Source: JAFLBI01 sp964616465
GTDB lineage: Bacteria; Bacteroidota; Bacteroidia; Chitinophagales; Chitinophagaceae
Length of the DNA: 64,000 bases
Reading direction: 5' to 3'
Assembly (NCBI GenBank): GCA_964616465.1
Contig: CAZTTO010000009.1
Location: forward strand, 80,852 to 144,851
This document shows positions 9,073-18,707 of the stretch, in pieces; within the stretch, counting starts at the first letter, position 1, and each line of letters opens with the position of its first letter. The translations under genes were made by a program, and so were the position numbers. The notes under the pieces are model-generated. The model searched no databases. It saw only the letters and a program-made list of their open reading frames with translations, and had not been told where the DNA came from.

Positions 9073-10851
9073 ATGAAAATTCTTTGGCAGTATTTATCGC
9101 CTTACAAAAACTTAATTGCACTTGCTCTTTTGCTTGCTGCAATTAACCAAACATTTTCGCTTTTCGATCCAATGATTTTTGGAAAGCTCATAGATGAATT
9201 TGCCAATTATGCAAGAGTCACCAAAGAAGGAGTTGCAAGAACTGAATCTGAATTTATAAAAGGAGTTTCTTGGTATTTACTTCTTTTAATTGGAACTGCA
9301 ATGGTTAGTAGAATTGCTAAAGCATTCCAAGATTATACAGTGAATGTAGTTATTCAAAAATTTGGGGCAAGCATTTTTACTGTTGGCTTAAAGCATTCAA
9401 TGCGACTCCCCTATCAGGAGTTCGAAGATCAGAGAAGTGGAGAGACACTTTCAATTCTAAATAAAGTAAGAGCCGATACAGAGAAGTTTATAAGTGCTTT
9501 TATTAATGTTTTGTTTGGTGTTTTAGTAAGTGTTGTATTTGTATCTATCTATGCCACACAAAAACACTGGAGTATTGTACCTATTTACTTTGGAGGAACC
9601 GTACTAATTGCTTCAGTTACCAATCTTCTGAGCAAAAAAATCAAACTCATCCAAAAAAATATTGTAAAAGAAACAACTGCGTTAGCCGGCACAACCACAG
9701 AGTCATTAAGAAATATTGAGTTAGTGAAAAGCCTTGGTTTAACTGAGCAAGAAGTAAAGCGATTAAACAACAATACTTATAAGATTCTTGGACTAGAACT
9801 CAGAAAAGTAAAAAGTATTCGTGCTTTAAGCTTTGTGCAAGGAACCATGGTGAATACCCTGCGACAGGTAATTACTTTTACTTTATTATGGTTGATTTAT
9901 AGAAATGTACTTACAACGGGAGAGCTTATTGCATTGCAGTTTTACAGCTTTTTCATTTTTGGACCCTTGCAGGAAATTGGTAACATCATTTTAAGTTACA
10001 GAGAAGCTGAGGCATCGCTTCAGAATTTTGATAAACTCATGAAGAAAAAGATAGAGCCAAAACCAACACATCCTGTAGAAGTAGGGAATATTCATGCTTT
10101 ATCATTCAATGAGGTGAGCTTTCAACACCAAACTGCTGCTTACAAAGCAATTGATGGCATCAGTTTTAAAGTAGAGCAAGGAAGTACCATTGCTTTTGTT
10201 GGTCCTTCTGGTGCTGGTAAAAGCACATTGGTAAAACTACTTGTAGGTCTTTACAGACCCCATGAAGGAAATATTCTGTACAATAACATAGATGGAAACA
10301 ACATCAACTTTGATGAAGTAAGAAATCAAATTGGATTTGTTACACAAGATACTCAGTTATTTGCAGGAACAATTAGAGAAAATTTATTATTTGTACAACC
10401 CAATGCAACAGAACCTGATATGCTTCAAGCCCTACAAATGGCTAGTTGTACAAGTATTTTAAACAGGGCAGGAAATGGATTAGATAGTCTGATAGGTGAA
10501 GGTGGTTTAAAGTTAAGTGGTGGAGAAAAACAACGCCTCTCCATTGCTAGAGCTTTACTGAGAAACCCAAGTTTGCTCATTTTTGATGAAGCAACATCTG
10601 CTTTGGACAGTATCACAGAAGAAGAAATAACAAAGACCATTCAGGAAATTTCTGCAAGCAAACAACAGATTACCGTTATGATTGCGCATAGATTAAGCAC
10701 CATAATGCACGCTAACCAGATTTTTGTTTTAGAAAAAGGTAAAATAGTAGAAACAGGAAGTCACCAAGAATTACTTGCGGAAAAGGGGTTGTATTATGCA
10801 ATGTGGAGGCAACAAATTGGAGAGAGAAAAGCAGCTTCCCTAGTAGTTTAG
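9073..10851 (+). CDS. ABC exporter, fused permease and ATPase
   Basis: 592 residues. The N-terminal transmembrane exporter domain (about 1-320) is followed by an ATPase with Walker A GPSGAGKST, signature LSGGE, Walker B LLIFDEATSALDS and H-loop IAHRLS. It is closer to the canonical signature than the exporter at 1719-3551. It starts 15 bp after pabB on the same strand, so the two are probably cotranscribed, but no functional link is evident. The stop overlaps the convergent DUF2721 gene by 4 bp. Substrate unknown. Confidence 0.88.
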   Translation: MKILWQYLSPYKNLIALALLLAAINQTFSLFDPMIFGKLIDEFANYARVTKEGVARTESEFIKGVSWYLLLLIGTAMVSRIAKAFQDYTVNVVIQKFGASIFTVGLKHSMRLPYQEFEDQRSGETLSILNKVRADTEKFISAFINVLFGVLVSVVFVSIYATQKHWSIVPIYFGGTVLIASVTNLLSKKIKLIQKNIVKETTALAGTTTESLRNIELVKSLGLTEQEVKRLNNNTYKILGLELRKVKSIRALSFVQGTMVNTLRQVITFTLLWLIYRNVLTTGELIALQFYSFFIFGPLQEIGNIILSYREAEASLQNFDKLMKKKIEPKPTHPVEVGNIHALSFNEVSFQHQTAAYKAIDGISFKVEQGSTIAFVGPSGAGKSTLVKLLVGLYRPHEGNILYNNIDGNNINFDEVRNQIGFVTQDTQLFAGTIRENLLFVQPNATEPDMLQALQMASCTSILNRAGNGLDSLIGEGGLKLSGGEKQRLSIARALLRNPSLLIFDEATSALDSITEEEITKTIQEISASKQQITVMIAHRLSTIMHANQIFVLEKGKIVETGSHQELLAEKGLYYAMWRQQIGERKAASLVV

Positions 10852-11291
10852 TCGCGCTCTAGTTTTCTCTTTATATATTCCAAAACTGTTGGATCTTCTA
10901 AGCCTTCAATATCACTGAGTTGTAATTCAATTGCTTTAGTGCTCAGTTGTATTTCCCAAAGCGAAAGAACAAGGGAGCCAGAAAAAGTTATTAAACTAAA
11001 CGCAAAGGTAGCATGTGCCCAAACTTGCATTTCGAGGTAAATAAAGTACATACATAAGATGCAGCTTAAGAAACTCAAAACGCCAAGGGCTTGCATATTT
11101 TTAATAAGCTTAATTCTGAACCGTAAGTTTCTAATTTGCCCATGAACAATATGCGATTTTTCTCCATCAATATATTGATCATGAAGGGTTCTTACACGGG
11201 TTGCGAGAGCTAAAAAACGGTTTGTATAAGCCAGCATGACTAAACTAATAGCAGGGAAAAGAATGGCCGGGGTGTTGATAGAAATATCCAT
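10848..11291 (-). CDS. DUF2721 family membrane protein
   Basis: 147 residues with an N-terminal helix (TPAILFPAISLVMLAYTNRF), the conserved RVRTLHDQY segment just after it, and two more hydrophobic helices at about 67-87 and 93-115. The C-terminal part (STKAIELQLSDIEG) is also typical of the family. Function unknown. It converges with the ABC exporter and overlaps its last codons. Confidence 0.75.
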   Translation of the reverse strand: MDISINTPAILFPAISLVMLAYTNRFLALATRVRTLHDQYIDGEKSHIVHGQIRNLRFRIKLIKNMQALGVLSFLSCILCMYFIYLEMQVWAHATFAFSLITFSGSLVLSLWEIQLSTKAIELQLSDIEGLEDPTVLEYIKRKLERD

Positions 11292-11372
11292 AAGTGAAAA
11301 ATTCGGTTAAAAGTTAGTGGATTTTAAGGCCAAAAAGGGCAAACGGTGCAGCAATTTTTTCAAATATATGTC

Positions 11373-11396
11373 TATATTTAGGGGAAGAAATTCCCC
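11373..11396 (+). promoter_or_regulatory. Near-consensus -7 box followed by a hairpin at the ECF sigma factor start
   Basis: TATATTTA (11373-11380) matches the -7 consensus at seven of eight bases. It is followed at once by GGGGAA-GAAA-TTCCCC (11381-11396), a six-pair inverted repeat that ends 2 bp before the ATG at 11399. This could be an operator over the transcription start or an RNA hairpin at the start codon. Confidence 0.4.
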
Positions 11397-11398
11397 GC

Positions 11399-11977
11399 AT
11401 GACAGAACAAGCACTGATTGCCGCATGCTTGCAGCAAGATCCATCTGCTCAACGAGAACTGTATAATAGATACAGTCCAAAGATGTTGAGTGTATGTTAT
11501 CGGTTTGCACAGCATCGTGAAGACGCAGAGGATATGCTGCAGGAAGGATTTATTAAGGTATTCTCACAAATCCACACCTTTCACCAAAAAGGTGCTTTTG
11601 AAGGATGGATTAGGAGAATTATAGTACATACCTGCATCAACTTTATCAAAAAGCATCGTAAATTTTCTGATGCTGTTGATATTGCTTCTGTTGAATCTTT
11701 AGAAGTCCGCGAAGAAAGTGTAGCATCTGTAATGCAAGGCAAGCAAATCATTGAGTGTATTCGCTTATTACCTGTTGGCTACAGAACTGTTTTATTATTG
11801 TTTGCAATAGAAGGTTATAGTCATAGGGAAATTGGAGAACTGCTAGATATTGAAGAAAGCACCAGCCGAAGTCAATATGTAAGAGCAAGAAATTTGTTAG
11901 AGCAAGTTCTAATTAAGAAGAGAATCATTGATGGTCCAGTTGCCTCCCATCTTGCACTCGCAGGATACAAAAAGTAG
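11399..11977 (+). CDS. ECF-type RNA polymerase sigma factor
   Basis: 192 residues with sigma region 2 at about 17-85 (LYNRYSPKMLSVCYRFAQHR, then EDMLQEGFIKVF, which contacts core and the -10 element) and region 4 at about 120-175 (helix-turn-helix YSHREIGELLDIEESTSRSQ). The sequence is of the SigW/RpoE-like type abundant in Bacteroidota. The next gene, 17 bp downstream, encodes a protein with a short cytoplasmic segment and a membrane helix, the arrangement expected for a regulatory partner. Confidence 0.9.
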   Translation: MTEQALIAACLQQDPSAQRELYNRYSPKMLSVCYRFAQHREDAEDMLQEGFIKVFSQIHTFHQKGAFEGWIRRIIVHTCINFIKKHRKFSDAVDIASVESLEVREESVASVMQGKQIIECIRLLPVGYRTVLLLFAIEGYSHREIGELLDIEESTSRSQYVRARNLLEQVLIKKRIIDGPVASHLALAGYKK

Positions 11978-11994
11978 CCAGAACGAAAGCCAAC

Positions 11995-13368
11995 ATGTTC
12001 AACGATTTGCACCATAATGACTTAGAAAGCCTTTTGAGGGATGAACTCGATGCTCATCGAATGTACCCCTCTGATAGGGTTTGGGGCAAAATAAGGGCTA
12101 GTTTACATCAATACAAACCCTGGCATGCACTTACTTTTATATCCATAGTTATACTAACTACACTAAGCGTTCTTACAATAGATAAAAACCAAGAGATTTC
12201 ATTTAAAACTATCTCATCTTTTATATCTAAGCCCAAAAATAATGATTATGTAAAGCAGATTTCTGCTGCATACATTAACGAGCAAACGTTTCAGTCTATT
12301 CAATTGCAAGGCAAATTATCAGTTAAAACTCCTGAAAAGCTTACTGCAATTCCTATTGCCGAGGTAGTACCTTATCATTCAATGAACGTACTTAATCCAC
12401 CTTCATTGAGTAAAACACATGAATCAATTACTGAAAAGTTTATTGTTGATGAGGATGTCTGGAAAGCAAGTCATGCCTATTCTAATTTACATGATAATAA
12501 AATTGAACTAAATGAAAGTTCAACAACTATTCATCAGCGTGAAAACTTGCTTATTCATCCAGCTACAAACAATCGAGAAGTAAATATTTTTCCTAAAGAC
12601 CTTTCGGTTACTTCAAAAACTTATATGCCAAGATGGGGAATTCAATGGTATGTTACTCCCTCAATGGGTTTTAGGGACTTGATGGATGACAGAGGAAAGA
12701 ATGCTGTAAGTGGATTCGGGAACTTTATTGCCCCAATGGCTTTAAACAGAATTACAGATATCAATGCTGTTGTTAGACACAGATCTGCTCCCGGAATGGA
12801 AGTAGGTTTGGCAGGTATATATCACGTAAATAAGAGATTAAGTATAAAAGCAGGTTTTCAGTTTAATATCCAACAATACTTCATTGAAACATTCCAGTCG
12901 AACCAGGAAATTGCTACAGTTTCTTTATTCAATGGCTTCAACAGAGTTGACAATATTCATTTTTTAACTCGCTATAATAACGCAACTGGCTTTTATGAAA
13001 CAACCTTGAGGAATAGACTTTTTCAACTTTCAGTTCCAGTTGGTATTCAATGGAATATGCTTCAGGGCAAAAGATTGGGTATTCAGGTTGAAGCTACCAT
13101 TCAGCCAACACTTAACTTAAACGATAATGTGTATTTAATATCTACAGACTATAAGAACTATACTGAAGGGGCCAGTTTATTGAGAAAAACAAACCTCAAT
13201 TCATCCATTGGAGTTAATTTAACCTATTCCTTTGGTAACACTAAGTTTGAAATTGGTCCACATTTTCGCTACCAACATTTGCCAACCTATATTGAACCAT
13301 ACCCTGTTAGAGAATATCTTAAAAATGTTGGGTTTAGGGTTGGTATGACTAGAACTTTTCGTTTTTGA
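11995..13368 (+). CDS. Membrane-anchored protein with C-terminal outer-membrane beta-barrel-like domain, partner of the sigma factor
   Basis: 457 residues. Residues 1-42 are cytoplasm-like (ESLLRDELDAHRMYPSDRVW), resembling the N-terminal segment of Bacteroidota anti-sigma-linked proteins. A single hydrophobic helix follows (about 44-62). Residues 65-210 are polar with no clear fold. From about 210 onward alternating aromatic and polar strands (GIQWYVTPSMGFRDL, then the closing VGFRVGMTRTFRF) suggest an outer-membrane beta barrel. A protein joining an inner-membrane anchor to a barrel is odd, since it would have to span the envelope. A soluble beta domain is the alternative. Cotranscription with the sigma factor is likely. 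Confidence 0.6.
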   Translation: MFNDLHHNDLESLLRDELDAHRMYPSDRVWGKIRASLHQYKPWHALTFISIVILTTLSVLTIDKNQEISFKTISSFISKPKNNDYVKQISAAYINEQTFQSIQLQGKLSVKTPEKLTAIPIAEVVPYHSMNVLNPPSLSKTHESITEKFIVDEDVWKASHAYSNLHDNKIELNESSTTIHQRENLLIHPATNNREVNIFPKDLSVTSKTYMPRWGIQWYVTPSMGFRDLMDDRGKNAVSGFGNFIAPMALNRITDINAVVRHRSAPGMEVGLAGIYHVNKRLSIKAGFQFNIQQYFIETFQSNQEIATVSLFNGFNRVDNIHFLTRYNNATGFYETTLRNRLFQLSVPVGIQWNMLQGKRLGIQVEATIQPTLNLNDNVYLISTDYKNYTEGASLLRKTNLNSSIGVNLTYSFGNTKFEIGPHFRYQHLPTYIEPYPVREYLKNVGFRVGMTRTFRF

Positions 13369-13417
13369 TAAACCGAGTAGTTCTTTTTAATGTTAGTTAT
13401 GGTTATTTTGCAGACTT

Positions 13418-14029
13418 ATGAGATTTGCCCTAATAATTACCCTAATCGTCTTTCTCGCAACCGGGTGTGTAGACACGTATCAAAAAGAGTACAACACACC
13501 CGATAAACCTTATTTTCCTTTAAAGGACTTTTTTGAGTCAGAAATGTACGAAGTAAAAAGGGTTCCCTATTTCATGTACTTTATACAGCTTGACCAAACT
13601 GGAAAAAGAGATTCCGTTGTCATCAATCAAAAACAGTTCGACTCTTTGGCAAATCTTTTTATTAGGAAAGAAATTAACCAAGAAAATCTTCAAAAAAATT
13701 ATCAAGAGTCGGTTTTCCATGATCTATCAACAAGTAGTTACACCATAAATTATACTCCGTTAGATGAAGATTGTGAAATTAGATCAGTGAATGTTCTGTT
13801 ACATGAAGAAACAAATGAAGTAAAGCGTGTTTTCATAAGAGCAAACAGACAACTATCCGCTGGGGCAAGGCTTACTGAACAAATGAGTTGGAAAAGAGGA
13901 AAGAGCTTTCAAATAAGTAGGTTCATTCGCTACCCTAATGGTAATACAGAATCGAGCATGCTCTTTGTAAATTGGAATGAAGTGTCTGACTCAGTAAATT
14001 TATCATTACCTACTGCTGATGCGCTCTGA
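13418..14029 (+). CDS. Lipoprotein of unknown function
   Basis: 203 residues with a lipoprotein signal peptide: a charged start, a hydrophobic core and the lipobox ATGC, with Cys17 as the lipidated residue. The mature part is polar and has no motif I recognise. The gene lies 49 bp after the beta-barrel-like protein and overlaps uvrC by 11 bp, so it is probably translationally coupled to uvrC, although a shared role with DNA repair is not expected. Confidence 0.65.
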   Translation: MRFALIITLIVFLATGCVDTYQKEYNTPDKPYFPLKDFFESEMYEVKRVPYFMYFIQLDQTGKRDSVVINQKQFDSLANLFIRKEINQENLQKNYQESVFHDLSTSSYTINYTPLDEDCEIRSVNVLLHEETNEVKRVFIRANRQLSAGARLTEQMSWKRGKSFQISRFIRYPNGNTESSMLFVNWNEVSDSVNLSLPTADAL

Positions 14030-15824
14030 TGAATTTCAACAAATAGCTCATACCATTCCTCAAGATCCTGGTGTTTATAGGTATTACGACCAAGATCAGC
14101 AGCTTTTATATGTTGGAAAAGCAAAAAATTTAAGAAAACGAGTTTCATCATATTTTACTAAGCAACAAGTTTCATATAAAACACATGAACTGGTAAAAAG
14201 AATTTCAAAGATTGAATTCACAATTGTCAATTCTGAAAAAGATGCTTTTTTACTAGAGAATTCATTGATTAAACAATATCAGCCTAAGTTCAATATTGAC
14301 CTTAAAGATGATAAAACATACCCCTATCTCGTAATAAAAAAAGAACCATTTTCTAGGGTTTTCTTAACGCGTAAAAAAATTCAAGATGGTTCAGAATATT
14401 TAGGGCCATTTACATCTGCCGGTAAAGTAAGAGAGATTCTACAAGTTATTAAACAAATCATCCCTTTAAGAACCTGTAAGTTGCCTTTAACACCTGTTAA
14501 TATTGGCAAAGGAAAGTTTAAGGTTTGTTTGGAGTATCATTTAGGTAATTGTTTAGGCCCTTGTGAAGGTTTTCAAAGCCTTGCAGAATATGAACAAGGA
14601 CTTCAAAGAGTAAGAAATATTTTAAAAGGAAATTTGCAACCTGTTGTTCATGAGTTAGAGCAAGAAATGAACAAATTTGTACAAGAACTTGCATTTGAAA
14701 AAGCTGCAATTGTAAAAAAGAAGCTCGACTTTTTAGAAGAGTATGAGACTAAATCGGTCATTGTTTCAAAAACTATACATCATGCAGATGTTTTTACAAT
14801 TTATAAAGAAGACACCTGGGCTTATGTAAATTATCTAATGGTTCAATATGGTACCATAGTTCAAACACATACAATTTCGCTTGAAGGAAAATTGGAGGAA
14901 TCAGAAGAAGAAATGCTTGCTTTTGCCATACCACAGCTAAGAGAAAGATTTGGAAGTATTGCAAAAGAATGCATTGTTCCATTTCAACTAGAGTATCCAG
15001 ATGCAGATTTAATATTAACCGTTCCAAAAGGAGGAGATAAGAAGCAATTGCTTGAGCTTTCAATGAAAAATGTTTTTTATTTCAGAGATGAAATAAAAAG
15101 AAAAAAAATTCTAAAGCTCGAAGGCAAATCAGATTTTGAGAAAAAAAAGGTGCTTTACGAGTTACAAAGACTACTCCAATTAAGTGAAGTACCCATTCAT
15201 ATTGAATGCTTTGATAACTCTAATTTTCAAGGCTCATACCCTGTGAGTGCAATGGTTTGTTTTAAAGAAGGAATACCTAGCAAAAAAGATTATAGGCATT
15301 ATCATATTAAGACTGTAGAAGGTATTAACGATTTTGCCAGTATGAAAGAGGTTGTTGGCAGAAGGTACAGAAGAATTTTAGAAGAAGGAGGCGATTTCCC
15401 ACAACTGGTTATTATTGATGGTGGCAAAGGACAGTTAGGAGCTGCTTTAGAGGCGTTAGAGGAACTAAATCTTATTGGACAATTTACAATTGTTGGGTTA
15501 GCGAAAAAGAAAGAAGAACTCTTTTTTCCGGGCGATAAAGAGTCTATCCAATTAGATTGGAACAGTGATTCAATGAAACTGATTCGCTTAATTCGTGATG
15601 AAGTGCATCGTTTTGGAATAACTTTCCACAGACAAATTAGATCAAAAGGAACTTTTAAGTCGGATTTAGAGCTAATTCCGGGTGTAGGCAAGAAAACAAT
15701 TGAAACACTATTGAAAATTTATAAAAGCCCTGGAGCTATTGCAGATACCAATATTGAGTCTCTTATTGCCATTGTAGGCAAGGATAAAGCATTGAAAATC
15801 AAGGAATTTTTGGAAAAGAAATAA
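14019..15824 (+). CDS. uvrC: UvrABC excision nuclease subunit C
   Basis: 601 residues, the normal length. The N-terminal GIY-YIG nuclease (PGVYRYYDQDQQLLYVGKAK) makes the 3' incision. A UVR domain near 200-235 binds UvrB. The RNase H-like C-terminal nuclease is marked by HIECFDNSNFQGSYPVSAMV and VIIDGGKGQL, and the helix-hairpin-helix by IPGVGKKTIETLL. It acts in nucleotide excision repair. The start overlaps the upstream lipoprotein; 14019 places the GIY-YIG domain at the usual distance from the N-terminus. Confidence 0.95.
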   Translation: MRSDEFQQIAHTIPQDPGVYRYYDQDQQLLYVGKAKNLRKRVSSYFTKQQVSYKTHELVKRISKIEFTIVNSEKDAFLLENSLIKQYQPKFNIDLKDDKTYPYLVIKKEPFSRVFLTRKKIQDGSEYLGPFTSAGKVREILQVIKQIIPLRTCKLPLTPVNIGKGKFKVCLEYHLGNCLGPCEGFQSLAEYEQGLQRVRNILKGNLQPVVHELEQEMNKFVQELAFEKAAIVKKKLDFLEEYETKSVIVSKTIHHADVFTIYKEDTWAYVNYLMVQYGTIVQTHTISLEGKLEESEEEMLAFAIPQLRERFGSIAKECIVPFQLEYPDADLILTVPKGGDKKQLLELSMKNVFYFRDEIKRKKILKLEGKSDFEKKKVLYELQRLLQLSEVPIHIECFDNSNFQGSYPVSAMVCFKEGIPSKKDYRHYHIKTVEGINDFASMKEVVGRRYRRILEEGGDFPQLVIIDGGKGQLGAALEALEELNLIGQFTIVGLAKKKEELFFPGDKESIQLDWNSDSMKLIRLIRDEVHRFGITFHRQIRSKGTFKSDLELIPGVGKKTIETLLKIYKSPGAIADTNIESLIAIVGKDKALKIKEFLEKK

Positions 15825-15830
15825 AAAAAG

Positions 15831-15851
15831 GGCCAGGATAAATATCCAGCC
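15831..15851 (-). terminator. Imperfect hairpin between uvrC and gldN
   Basis: A hairpin with arms GGCTGGATA and TATCCTGGCC (minus strand) is followed on the minus strand by a run of seven T. It would stop transcripts arriving from the gld operon, and could also serve the plus strand more weakly. Confidence 0.5.
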
Positions 15852-15938
15852 CCGTTTTAAAATCCAATATCCTATGAAAAACCGTATGCAAAATAGTACT
15901 TTTTGGTTGTTCATCAAAAAATAATACTACCCTAAATA

Positions 15939-15971
15939 AAAAGTGGGCCAATAAGCCCACTTTAATTTTTT
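15939..15971. terminator. Bidirectional terminator between uvrC and the gld operon
   Basis: AAGTGGGC-CAATA-AGCCCACTT forms a clean stem, with a T run on the plus strand (ending at 15971) and an A run before it that gives T residues on the minus strand. It lies 18 bp downstream of the gldN stop codon and serves both convergent transcripts. Confidence 0.75.
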
Positions 15972-15988
15972 TACTAAAATCTCTAGGA

Positions 15989-17095
15989 TTAATATTCCCA
16001 AAGACCTTGTTCGTAGTTAAATATTTTCTCTTTAATCTTTTCGCCTTCCAAGAGCTCAAACAAAGGATTTCTAATCATTGCTCTCAATGTAAGATCCTTT
16101 GGATTATTCATGGAAGTTTTAACAATATAACTACTGTAATATCTACTTTCAAACAAATCTTCCCAAGTCATTCTAGCAGAGAAGTTTTTTGGATTATATA
16201 CTTCAAAACGAGCCAAACTTGTACGAATGTCTGGGTAATATAACCAAAATAATACTCTTTCTGAAAGCACATTACCTCTCTTTTCTTTTATAATCGGTGC
16301 TATACCTATTGTTCTGAACACAAAGCGACTAGACTCTTTATCAAACAAAACCACCTCTTTAATTCTGTATGTGTAAACAGAATCTATATTAATCTTAGGT
16401 TTCATTGTGATAACCTTATTGATAATTCCAGAAACAGGATCTGGTACATCAACTGTATCAGGCTCAACCAGCATTTGCTTAAGAATTTCATCCCTAGTTA
16501 ACGGAGTGGTAAATCTATCATCAATAGGTGCGAAAGCAGTAATACTGTCATTTTTAATAATTTCTATTAAAATTGAAAAAAATCGTTGATCGCCGTTGTC
16601 ATCCTTAGCTTGATACAAAAATGTTTGATTCATTTTTTCTCTTGCATCAATTTGACGCCAGATAAACTCACTAAACAAAGCATCATCTTCACGAATATGG
16701 TCGTACTCAAGCGGCTTCCTACTTCTTACCATATTTCTTTCGAAAGCATAGTTATTTCGAAGAGATGGCTTTACAGTCATGTTATTAGAAGTAGTATCTC
16801 CAAAAGTGTAGGTTACATTCTCACCAGCGCTTGAATTGTTTCCACTTTGATTACCACCGCCTTGTTGATTATTTGTATTAGTACCTGTTGAACCTGAAGT
16901 ATTTGTACTACTACCCTGCTGATTATTGTTATTACCAGCTGGTGGATTAGTAGTGGTTTGTCCAGATCCACCCCCACTATTGGCAGGGCGACGACGATAC
17001 CCTTGTGCATCTACATCCGTAACTCCAGCTAATAAAGCAGCTGTGATTACTATGACAGAAATTTTTTTCATACCATTCATTTTCACGCGATTCAT
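15989..17095 (-). CDS. gldN: Gliding motility / type IX secretion protein GldN
   Basis: 368 residues including a signal peptide. MKKISVIVITAALLAG begins at Met9, so the true start may be 17071. GldN is a periplasmic protein that with GldK forms the ring around the T9SS trans-envelope core. After the signal there is an unusual Asn/Gly/Ser/Thr/Gln-rich linker of about 60 residues (roughly 35-95). The conserved GldN domain follows (REDDALFSEFIWRQIDAREK onward). The gene is last in gldK-gldL-gldM-gldN and starts 4 bp after the gldM stop. Confidence 0.92.
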   Translation of the reverse strand: MNRVKMNGMKKISVIVITAALLAGVTDVDAQGYRRRPANSGGGSGQTTTNPPAGNNNNQQGSSTNTSGSTGTNTNNQQGGGNQSGNNSSAGENVTYTFGDTTSNNMTVKPSLRNNYAFERNMVRSRKPLEYDHIREDDALFSEFIWRQIDAREKMNQTFLYQAKDDNGDQRFFSILIEIIKNDSITAFAPIDDRFTTPLTRDEILKQMLVEPDTVDVPDPVSGIINKVITMKPKINIDSVYTYRIKEVVLFDKESSRFVFRTIGIAPIIKEKRGNVLSERVLFWLYYPDIRTSLARFEVYNPKNFSARMTWEDLFESRYYSSYIVKTSMNNPKDLTLRAMIRNPLFELLEGEKIKEKIFNYEQGLWEY

Positions 17096-17098
17096 AAA

Positions 17099-18661
17099 TT
17101 AATTCAGAGTAAATGAGATGTTTTGATCTAATTTAACCCTACCAGGAGGACCAACCACTACAATTTCATCGATTACGACAGTTGTTCCGGGCTGACAGCG
17201 TTTTACAAGATTTAATGCATCTTGAGAAAAGTAAGCTCCCTTTACTTCAACTGCCTCACCACCACTTTCTTCAAAACCCTTTCCAGTACAATAAATCAAA
17301 AAGGATACCACATCATATTTAACTCCCTCAAACACAAAATCATTTAACACAGCTTGAACACCTCTTTGTGCTCTAAATACGTTTGCCGCCATTTCACCAC
17401 CTGCTCTTCCGCCTACCATTGCAAGTGGACTAGGAACACGCTTGATTGGAATATTAGCTTTAACCTGATTTTTCCCATCTGTTGCTGTAACTGTAGCAAC
17501 ACCAAGACTTGTACAGGTAACAATATACTTTCCAGGGCCATCTTTTCTTGCAGAAACGCCATTTCCTGATACATTCACTTGAAGCTTTTCATCTCCTGCA
17601 CCTGCAATAACCAATTCATTATCTAATCCTTGATAAAACACCCTTGTTTTATCGGTAGATACAGATAGTCCAGCAGGAACACCAACAGTATATTTTACAT
17701 CTCTTTCAACTGTTGCAGTTGTGCCATCGGGTTTAATGAAAGCAACACGCACTTTTTTAGTGAAACTTCCTGAATTACCAGTATTCAATTTGTATTCAAA
17801 AGTTCCATCGGGTTTCATTGGAACAGAAACGCCGTCTATAGCTACACTTGGTTTAGCTGCTTTACTAAAAGCACCTACCCCTGCAGTAATAATTAATTCT
17901 TCGCCAGGCATTAAGTATTGAGAACTTGTTCCTGCAAAAGCTTGAAACTCGTCATAAACAACTTCAACTTCGCCTACTTTTTTATGGAAATAATCAACAA
18001 CACTTACTTCAGAGTTACGAACGTCATTTTGAAACTTACTCAGAATAGTAACCCCAGCAACAGTTGGGGTCATATGGAAATAATTATAGGCCCAGTCGTT
18101 TTTGCCAGCTTTATTATTTGTTTTTGGAATGGTTAAGTCTAGAGGTAAAGTTGTAGCTAATGCTTCAGACATTTCTGGGTCCAAAGCCAACAAACTTTCT
18201 TTGTATTGCTTTAGCTTCTCATATAATTCCTTTCCTTTCCCTTTTCCATTTGGTGGAGCAGATATAAACAAACGAGTAGCAGCATCTAAGTTGTCTTCCG
18301 ACTTTATTCTTTTTTCACCTGTTTCCTCATCTGTAACATAACCGCCAGCTTCTTGAATTAACTCCTCTTTCAATGCCTCAAGGTAAGTATACAACTCATC
18401 AGAGATTTTTTTAGCTTCTTCTGCTTTGGGAAACCATGCAGCAGCCTGATCTCTTGTCTTAGAGTCTTCTAATTTTCTTTGAAACGATTTGAATAAGTCG
18501 CTATTCCTATTTTCAATATTAGCACTGGCTGCCACCAAACTATTATTGATAGTTGTGAAAGCATGTAAAATTTCAGTAGATACATTCAACGCTAACAATG
18601 CAGTTAGCACCAAATACATCATATTGATCATTTTCTGCCTCGGTTCCTTAGGTAATGCCAT
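17099..18661 (-). CDS. gldM: Gliding motility / type IX secretion motor protein GldM
   Basis: 520 residues, the family length. The N-terminus is short and cytoplasmic, followed by one membrane helix (MINMMYLVLTALLALNVS, about 12-29). The large periplasmic part begins with a helical region and continues into several beta domains (for example VSTDKTRVFYQGLDNELVIA). GldM forms with GldL the proton-driven inner-membrane motor that powers secretion and gliding, its periplasmic rod reaching GldK/GldN. The start MALPKEPRQKMINMMYLVL is standard for the family. Confidence 0.96.
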   Translation of the reverse strand: MALPKEPRQKMINMMYLVLTALLALNVSTEILHAFTTINNSLVAASANIENRNSDLFKSFQRKLEDSKTRDQAAAWFPKAEEAKKISDELYTYLEALKEELIQEAGGYVTDEETGEKRIKSEDNLDAATRLFISAPPNGKGKGKELYEKLKQYKESLLALDPEMSEALATTLPLDLTIPKTNNKAGKNDWAYNYFHMTPTVAGVTILSKFQNDVRNSEVSVVDYFHKKVGEVEVVYDEFQAFAGTSSQYLMPGEELIITAGVGAFSKAAKPSVAIDGVSVPMKPDGTFEYKLNTGNSGSFTKKVRVAFIKPDGTTATVERDVKYTVGVPAGLSVSTDKTRVFYQGLDNELVIAGAGDEKLQVNVSGNGVSARKDGPGKYIVTCTSLGVATVTATDGKNQVKANIPIKRVPSPLAMVGGRAGGEMAANVFRAQRGVQAVLNDFVFEGVKYDVVSFLIYCTGKGFEESGGEAVEVKGAYFSQDALNLVKRCQPGTTVVIDEIVVVGPPGRVKLDQNISFTLN

Positions 18662-18707
18662 AATTTTTCTTTTCCCTTACTTGTTTACATTCAGATTTCA
18701 ACGAATA

